From the NCBI RefSeq assembly GCF_001700435.1, contig NZ_LYPC01000022.1, forward strand, positions 414,087 through 478,086: a stretch of 64,000 nt of DNA, read 5' to 3'. Under the pieces are notes generated by a model, which had not been told where the DNA came from, ran no database searches, and saw only the letters and a list, made by a program, of their open reading frames with translations. The stretch is from Paenibacillus pectinilyticus (lineage in GTDB: Bacteria > Bacillota > Bacilli > Paenibacillales > NBRC-103111). Positions 58,806-64,000 of the stretch are shown piece by piece. The position numbers were made by a program, and so were the translations under genes. Each line of letters starts with the position of its first letter. The first letter of the stretch is position 1.

Positions 58806-61373
58806 TTATGAGCTAATCCGATTATGATGATACTGTTCAAGTGAGAGCAATACTTCACGTGGTTTACTACCTTCATAAGGGCCTACTACCCCTTTGGCTT
58901 CCATGGCATCAACAAGTCTGGCTGCACGCGTGTAACCTACTCGCATACGCCGCTGTAGCAGAGAAACGGACGCTTGCTTCGCTTCCAAAACAATTTGAAC
59001 AGCCTGGTCATACAGCTCGTCCTCAAATTCATTCTGCTGCTCTGGCATTTCTTCAACTTGCGGTACCAGTTCTTCGCGATAGTTCGCTTGCTCTTGTGTA
59101 CGAACGAAGCCAACGACCTGTTCTACCTCTCCATCGGACAGGAAAGCACCTTGAACACGAACTGGCTTGGATGCGCCTACGGGCAAGTAAAGCATATCCC
59201 CACGGCCGAGTAACTTCTCTGCGCCTACCATGTCCAAAATTGTACGCGAATCCACTTGAGAGGAAACGCCAAATGCAATCCGAGATGGAATATTCGCTTT
59301 GATGACACCCGTGATAACATCAACCGATGGACGCTGTGTAGCAATAATTAAGTGAATCCCTGCAGCACGAGCCATCTGAGCAAGACGACAGATCGAATCT
59401 TCCACGTCATTCGCTGCGACCATCATGAGATCAGCTAACTCATCTACAATAATCACATAATAAGGTAATGGCGCCGATGTGCCACTCTCTGTAAGCAAAG
59501 CATTATAGCCCTCAATATTCCGTGTGCCGCTCTTAGAGAACAACTCATAGCGTTTCTCCATCTCAACAACGATTTTCTTAAGTGCTAGGGATGCGCGCCG
59601 AGGATCCGTTACAACAGGTGCTAATAGATGTGGAATTCCATTGTAGACATTCAATTCGACCATTTTAGGGTCAATCATCAAAAATTTCACTTCATTAGGC
59701 TTGGCTTTGTATAAAATGCTCGTAATAATTCCGTTAATACAAACGGATTTACCCGAACCAGTTGCACCTGCAACAAGTAAATGGGGCATTCTTGCAAGAT
59801 TACCAACAATCGGTTGTCCTGAAATGTCTCGTCCTAGAACGACAGACAATCGAGAACTGGACTCCTGAAATGCTGACGTTTCCATAACTTCTCGCATGGT
59901 AACAATGGATACTTCCAAGTTCGGCACTTCAATACCTATTGCTGATTTACCAGGTATGGGGGCTTCCATCCGAATGTCCTTCGCTGCAAGTGCCAAGGCA
60001 ATATCATCCGTTAACGAAACAATTCTACTGACTTTCACCCCTACATCGGGTTGAATTTCATAACGAGTAACTGCGGGTCCCCTTACGACCTCAAGAACTT
60101 TGGCACGAACTCCAAAGCTTTCTAGCGTGGCTTCTAACTTCCTGGCATTGGCCTTATAATCAGCCATCTCGCTTCCTTTACCTAAAGCTGGTCTTGCCAA
60201 TAAATCAAGCGATGGTATTTCATAGGGACGTGAAACAATCACCGGCGTATCTACTTGAAACTCTACTGTGACTGGTTCATTGGGATCGAGCTCCACACCT
60301 GCAGGAGCAACTGGAGTAGATGGTGCTGATACTGGTATTGTATTTGCACCATTCGGTCTAACCGTTTGCTGCGCTTCCTGAATAACCTGCTCCTGAAAAT
60401 CACGAATAATAGGTGCACCAGGTTGATCACCTGTACTATGTATAGGCTCTTCTGTTTGACGTGTATGATTCGTGTATACAACTTCCTCTGGGATTTCATC
60501 GGCTCCTGAGTCAGTTAGATTATCTTCCATCACATCTTGTTCTGACGTTGAGGACTTCTTCCGCCCTTCCTTAATGGGACGGAGTAATTCCATAAACAAA
60601 GGCGTTTTCTTTGCCCGTTTGACGGGTTGGAATACTTCTTCATCAAATTCATCATCGACGGGAATATAGGCAGGCTTTTTCACCTTCGGAGCGGCGGTGC
60701 TGCTTCCTGCCGCTGCAGCTTGCGGCTGACGCACTTCCCTGTCCTGTAACCATTCTTTCATTCGGTCTTTAAATGTTTGACCAACATTGCTGAAACGCCC
60801 TTTGATGATATTTCCTAGATCCACATAAGAGACACCGGTTGCAAGAATAAACCCCATAACAAACAGCATATATTGAATTAATCTAGCTCCAAGATAATCG
60901 AATAGGAAATAGAGTATGCTGTACAAGAAAGCCCCTATCATACCTCCACCGATTCCATGCTCCAAGGAAGCTTTACCAGCTTCTGTTGGGTGCAAACCGT
61001 CCAACATGGCAGTCCATGTTGATGAAATGACTTTGCTAGAAGAAAAGTCGTTGTTAGGATAGAGCTGAGCAAATAAATCAATATGATTCTTTATCAATAG
61101 GCCAAAAATGAATAACAGTATTCCCGCTTTCTTGGGAGTTATCATTGGTGGCCAAGCCCGTTTGATCATGGCATAAAGAGCCACATAAATAAAGATAAGA
61201 GGTATGATGGAATACCACGTTCCAACAAAAAAGCGAAACAAATAAACCAAAGAGTTTCCCACATGTCCTTGATGGGCAAGAGCAATGATTGAGAAAATCA
61301 AGATGAGGATTCCATATAACTCGAATAGTAAGCTGGTTTTTACAGCCTTTGTCTTTTTCCTGCGTTTCGCCAA
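58806..61373 (-). CDS. spoIIIE: DNA translocase FtsK/SpoIIIE
   Basis: About 855 aa. Four TM lie within about 25-190 ([69 protein letters not shown]). An acidic Pro/Gln-rich linker spans about 220-390, longer than in B. subtilis. The motor has Walker [19 protein letters not shown] and Walker [20 protein letters not shown]. The C-terminal gamma winged helix includes [20 protein letters not shown]. It starts at TTG 61373 (LAKRRKKTK), with GGGGGTGA upstream. It moves the chromosome into the forespore. Location next to tepA-ylzJ follows B. subtilis spoIIIE. Confidence 0.94.
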   Translation of the reverse strand: MAKRRKKTKAVKTSLLFELYGILILIFSIIALAHQGHVGNSLVYLFRFFVGTWYSIIPLIFIYVALYAMIKRAWPPMITPKKAGILLFIFGLLIKNHIDLFAQLYPNNDFSSSKVISSTWTAMLDGLHPTEAGKASLEHGIGGGMIGAFLYSILYFLFDYLGARLIQYMLFVMGFILATGVSYVDLGNIIKGRFSNVGQTFKDRMKEWLQDREVRQPQAAAAGSSTAAPKVKKPAYIPVDDEFDEEVFQPVKRAKKTPLFMELLRPIKEGRKKSSTSEQDVMEDNLTDSGADEIPEEVVYTNHTRQTEEPIHSTGDQPGAPIIRDFQEQVIQEAQQTVRPNGANTIPVSAPSTPVAPAGVELDPNEPVTVEFQVDTPVIVSRPYEIPSLDLLARPALGKGSEMADYKANARKLEATLESFGVRAKVLEVVRGPAVTRYEIQPDVGVKVSRIVSLTDDIALALAAKDIRMEAPIPGKSAIGIEVPNLEVSIVTMREVMETSAFQESSSRLSVVLGRDISGQPIVGNLARMPHLLVAGATGSGKSVCINGIITSILYKAKPNEVKFLMIDPKMVELNVYNGIPHLLAPVVTDPRRASLALKKIVVEMEKRYELFSKSGTRNIEGYNALLTESGTSAPLPYYVIIVDELADLMMVAANDVEDSICRLAQMARAAGIHLIIATQRPSVDVITGVIKANIPSRIAFGVSSQVDSRTILDMVGAEKLLGRGDMLYLPVGASKPVRVQGAFLSDGEVEQVVGFVRTQEQANYREELVPQVEEMPEQQNEFEDELYDQAVQIVLEAKQASVSLLQRRMRVGYTRAARLVDAMEAKGVVGPYEGSKPREVLLSLEQYHHNRISS

Positions 61374-61437
61374 GATTGTCACCCCCAAGTCCACATTATA
61401 CCATATTTGACTTGAGGGATGATATGGGAACACGGGC

Positions 61438-61677
61438 TTACCTTACCGAAAACGTCTCTATCTGCGGACGATAAGAAATTATTGTTCCTGGTGCATACTG
61501 TTCATTCAAATAATCTTGGGGATTACAGCTGTACAGTCTTACGATACGTGCTTGAAACCCGCTTAATGGTTCGATTTGCATCATGAACCCATTTTGTTCG
61601 ATATCCTGATATTCAGGAGCAAACTTCTCATATCCATCAAATATGACTTCCATCGGAATCACCGAATAATGGGTCAT
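61438..61677 (-). CDS. YlzJ-like family protein
   Basis: A 79-aa protein, [20 protein letters not shown] onward, matching the YlzJ-like family in length and in the ISYRPQIE end. Function is unknown. Its ATG overlaps the tepA stop by 4 nt (ATGA). It is followed by the SpoIIIE gene, the same order as tepA-ylzJ-spoIIIE in B. subtilis. Confidence 0.85.
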   Translation of the reverse strand: MTHYSVIPMEVIFDGYEKFAPEYQDIEQNGFMMQIEPLSGFQARIVRLYSCNPQDYLNEQYAPGTIISYRPQIETFSVR

Positions 61678-62414
61678 TGGACAAGCCCTCCACTAAGTGT
61701 TGCTTTTTTTGCATCAATTCGGGCATTGAGTTCCCGAATAGCATCTCCGATTCCACCTACCTGATTAATTAACCCATATTTTACGGCATCGATGCCAATA
61801 ACCGTTGTACCGATATCTCGCGTTAGCTCACCTGTTTTAAACATGAGCTCTTTAAATTTCTCCTCTGTCACATTCGAGTGCTTCGTTACGAATCGGACAA
61901 CACGTTCTTGCATTTTATCCAGGTATTCAAATGTTTGTGGCACACCAATGACCAAACCATTCATACGGATCGGATGTATGGTCATCGTTGCTGTTTCTGC
62001 AATGATGGAATAATCCGCAGAAACAGCAATCGGAACACCGATACTATGACCTCCTCCTAATACTAACGCAATCGTTGGTTTGGATAAAGTTGCAACCATT
62101 TCTGCAATAGCAAGACCCGCTTCAACATCACCACCAACCGTGTTCAAAATAATCATGACACCTTCAATTTTAGAGTTCTGCTCCGCCGCCACAAGCTGTG
62201 GAATGAGGTGTTCATATTTGGTTGTTTTATTCTGAGGAGGTAGAACAATATGACCTTCTATCTGGCCGATAATCGTGAGACAGAAAATATTGGACTCACC
62301 CGAAACCGTATTTGTTTGCCCTAATTGCTGAATATTTTCGAGAACGGCATTCTTCTTGCTTTCTTCCGCTCCTGCTTCCTGTTCTTGTTCTTTCGTGCCT
62401 GGTTCAGCTGCCAC
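61674..62414 (-). CDS. tepA: ClpP-like translocation-enhancing protein TepA
   Basis: About 246 aa with the ClpP/crotonase fold: [40 protein letters not shown] with the nucleophile Ser in GGHSIG, and [20 protein letters not shown] with His. TepA is the SppA/ClpP-like protein of Bacilli, implicated in secretion and in SASP degradation at germination. GTG 62414 ([12 protein letters not shown]) is chosen with AAAGGGG 8 nt upstream; the frame extends to 62459 without an SD. A Glu/Gln-rich N-terminus precedes the fold. Confidence 0.88.
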   Translation of the reverse strand: MAAEPGTKEQEQEAGAEESKKNAVLENIQQLGQTNTVSGESNIFCLTIIGQIEGHIVLPPQNKTTKYEHLIPQLVAAEQNSKIEGVMIILNTVGGDVEAGLAIAEMVATLSKPTIALVLGGGHSIGVPIAVSADYSIIAETATMTIHPIRMNGLVIGVPQTFEYLDKMQERVVRFVTKHSNVTEEKFKELMFKTGELTRDIGTTVIGIDAVKYGLINQVGGIGDAIRELNARIDAKKATLSGGLVQ

Positions 62415-62520
62415 TAAGAAATCCCCTTTCGAATGTTGCTGCAAGATCAAGCTGTTCAATATCTCCCATAGTATGAATAAACTTGTATCCTTTCATGCAT
62501 TATTCGATCAAGACAACAAG

Positions 62521-62550
62521 AAAAAGCTCCCTCCGATTGGAGAGAGCTTT
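62521..62550 (-). terminator. Terminator of the RNase J gene
   Basis: AAAGCTCCCTCC (62523-62534) and GGAGAGAGCTTT (62539-62550), with one mismatch, are followed on the minus strand by T5. It starts 37 nt after the stop codon. Confidence 0.85.
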
Positions 62551-62586
62551 ACTATTTGCATAGGCTCAAGTGACTTGTTCGAGTAC

Positions 62587-64000
62587 CTAAACTTCCATAA
62601 TGATAGGAAGAATCATTGGTCTTCTTCTGGTTTGTTCATATAAAAAGCGTCCGAGAACATCTTTCACATTTGTTTTTAAAGATGCCCATTCATTTACATT
62701 TTCATTCATAAGTTTAGTTAACGTATTAGTTACAATACGGTTGGCTTCTTCAAGAAGTCCTTCGGATTCACGAACATAAACAAATCCGCGTGAAATAATA
62801 TCGGGTCCGGACAAAATTTTGCCATCTTGTTTACTTAGCGTAACCACGACAACTAGAATTCCATCTTGCGACAGCAATTTACGATCACGCAATACAATAT
62901 TGCCTACATCCCCAACACCTAGTCCATCAATCAGGATGTTGCCGCTTTGAACTTTCGATCCTTTGCGTGCAGCACCATTTTGAATTTCAACCGTGTCACC
63001 AATATCGCACATAAAAATATCTTCTTTAGGAATGCCGACAGACTCGGCAAGAATGGCATGTTGACGCAGCATGCGATATTCGCCATGAATTGGAATAAAA
63101 TATTTAGGCTTCATCAGGTTAAGCATAAGCTTCAATTCTTCCTGACTACCATGTCCTGAAACGTGAACGCCAGTCACAGAACCTGGTCCGTAGATCACGT
63201 TAGCGCCAATTCGGAACAATTCATCGACTGTTCTGCCTACGTAACGTTCATTTCCTGGAATTGGAGTTGCCGCAATAATGACTGTATCACCCGGTAAAAT
63301 ATCAATTTTACGATGAGTTGAACGCGCCATTCTCGTAAGAGCTGACATCGGTTCGCCTTGACTACCTGTGGAAAGGATTACAACACGGTCGGCTGCAAGT
63401 TTATTAACTTCCTCTGGCTCAATCAACATGCCGTCTGGAATATGCAGGTACCCTAACTCGCTTGCAATCGAAACCACATTTACCATGCTGCGTCCGATAA
63501 CGGTTACTTTACGATTCGTTGCTGCAGCTGCATCAAACACCTGTTGAACCCGGTGGATATTGGATGCAAATGTCGCAATGACAACTCTTTGTTTCGCTTT
63601 ACGGAAAACTTCTTCAATCTCAATACCTACACCACGCTCAGAGCCTGTGTAGCCAGGACGTTCAGCATTCGTACTGTCTGAAAGCAAGGCAAGAACGCCT
63701 TTCTTTCCGATCTCAGCCATACGATGCAAGTCAGCGTATTGTTCATTAACTGGTGTTTGGTCGAACTTAAAGTCACCGGTATGAACAACAACACCTTCTG
63801 GTGTATCAAGAGCGACTCCCACAGAATCTGGGATACTGTGATTCGTTTTGAAGAATGTTGCTGTAAGAACGCCCAAAGGAAGAACGGATTCCGAATTGAT
63901 AACAATTCGGTTCGTAGTGCCGAGCAGGTTTGCTTCCTTCAACTTAGCTTCGATAAGTCCCATCGTTAGCTTCGTAGCATAGAGGGGAACATTAAGGTGC
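62587..64000 (-). CDS. rnjB: Ribonuclease J, 5' end outside window
   Basis: The last 471 codons of a beta-CASP metallo-beta-lactamase ribonuclease. The frame is open to the right edge (NVPLYATKLTMGLIEAKLKE). Visible parts are the metallo-beta-lactamase DxxHTGDFKFD-like VVHTGDFKFDQTPVNEQYAD, LALLSDSTNAERPGYTGSER, and the beta-CASP motifs VVILSTGSQGEPMSALTRMA, VTGVHVSGHGSQEELKLML and PKYFIPIHGEYRMLRQHAIL. The HGHEDHIG zinc motif lies outside. Synteny with tepA favours RNase J2 (rnjB) over J1, but sequence alone does not decide. Confidence 0.92.
   Translation of the reverse strand, partial: HLNVPLYATKLTMGLIEAKLKEANLLGTTNRIVINSESVLPLGVLTATFFKTNHSIPDSVGVALDTPEGVVVHTGDFKFDQTPVNEQYADLHRMAEIGKKGVLALLSDSTNAERPGYTGSERGVGIEIEEVFRKAKQRVVIATFASNIHRVQQVFDAAAATNRKVTVIGRSMVNVVSIASELGYLHIPDGMLIEPEEVNKLAADRVVILSTGSQGEPMSALTRMARSTHRKIDILPGDTVIIAATPIPGNERYVGRTVDELFRIGANVIYGPGSVTGVHVSGHGSQEELKLMLNLMKPKYFIPIHGEYRMLRQHAILAESVGIPKEDIFMCDIGDTVEIQNGAARKGSKVQSGNILIDGLGVGDVGNIVLRDRKLLSQDGILVVVVTLSKQDGKILSGPDIISRGFVYVRESEGLLEEANRIVTNTLTKLMNENVNEWASLKTNVKDVLGRFLYEQTRRRPMILPIIMEV

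Noticed and set aside
1-64000. tRNA, rRNA, CRISPR arrays, insertion sequences
   Set aside because: No cloverleaf-like sequences with CCA-type ends, no rRNA segments, no regularly spaced repeats and no transposase-like proteins were seen when reading both strands by eye.

Overview
The window looks like chromosome of an endospore-forming, low-to-mid GC Firmicute, most probably Paenibacillus or a close relative. The reasons are strong AGGAGG-type ribosome binding sites, many TTG and GTG starts, sporulation genes (spoVS, sleB, a SpoIIIE/FtsK translocase, tepA, ymf genes) and a gene order that matches the Bacillus block rnjB-tepA-ylzJ-spoIIIE-ymfFHIJKM-pgsA-cinA-recA-recX-rny-ymdB-spoVS-M19 dipeptidase-korAB-miaB-ricA. 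Nothing looks like a prophage, IS element, CRISPR array, rRNA or tRNA.

Region 1 (1-11,085) is a catabolic island for pyrimidines. On the minus strand it encodes an ABC ATPase, a class III aminotransferase, a beta-ureidopropionase-type amidase, the NAD-dependent dihydropyrimidine dehydrogenase pair PreT/PreA, dihydropyrimidinase and a coupled 71-aa protein of unknown function. The operon converges on a plus-strand PucR-type regulator, which is divergent from a (methyl)malonate-semialdehyde dehydrogenase cut by the left edge. Together they give a complete inferred route uracil -> dihydrouracil -> N-carbamoyl-beta-alanine -> beta-alanine -> malonate semialdehyde -> acetyl-CoA.

Region 2 (11,086-25,960) is a variable patchwork. 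It holds two secreted NlpC/P60 hydrolases, an LD-carboxypeptidase, two tyrosine recombinases (one XerS-like), yolD/ywbE-like small genes, an MFS/AraC divergent pair, a sigV/rsiV-like ECF sigma/anti-sigma pair with a recognisable ECF promoter, an aldo/keto reductase, an APH-fold kinase, ykuK with a structured leader, and several small unknown genes.

Region 3 (26,034-41,956) is rich in redox and signalling genes. There is a two-polypeptide, four-domain 2-oxoacid:ferredoxin oxidoreductase, a second KorAB-type enzyme, a stand-alone PduL phosphotransacylase, an orphan multi-TM sporulation-type histidine kinase, a LMW tyrosine phosphatase coupled to an orphan ABC ATPase, miaB-ricA, and an MHYT-PAS-GGDEF-EAL c-di-GMP protein.

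Region 4 (42,098-64,000) is the conserved RNA-turnover, recombination and sporulation block. RNase Y, its accessory factor RicA, YmdB and RNase J all lie within this window. recA has a LexA-like box, ymfF/H/I are the EF-P 5-aminopentanol-modification genes, and sleB has a textbook sigma-G promoter.

The least explained signals are non-coding. They are a 34-bp near-perfect palindrome at 11271-11304, three exact copies of the 13-bp palindrome TTAATGSCATTAA in intergenic DNA (37494, 45300, 45329), a ykuK leader with mutually exclusive helices (24379-24503), and a missed 55-aa Cys-rich ORF at 29496-29663.
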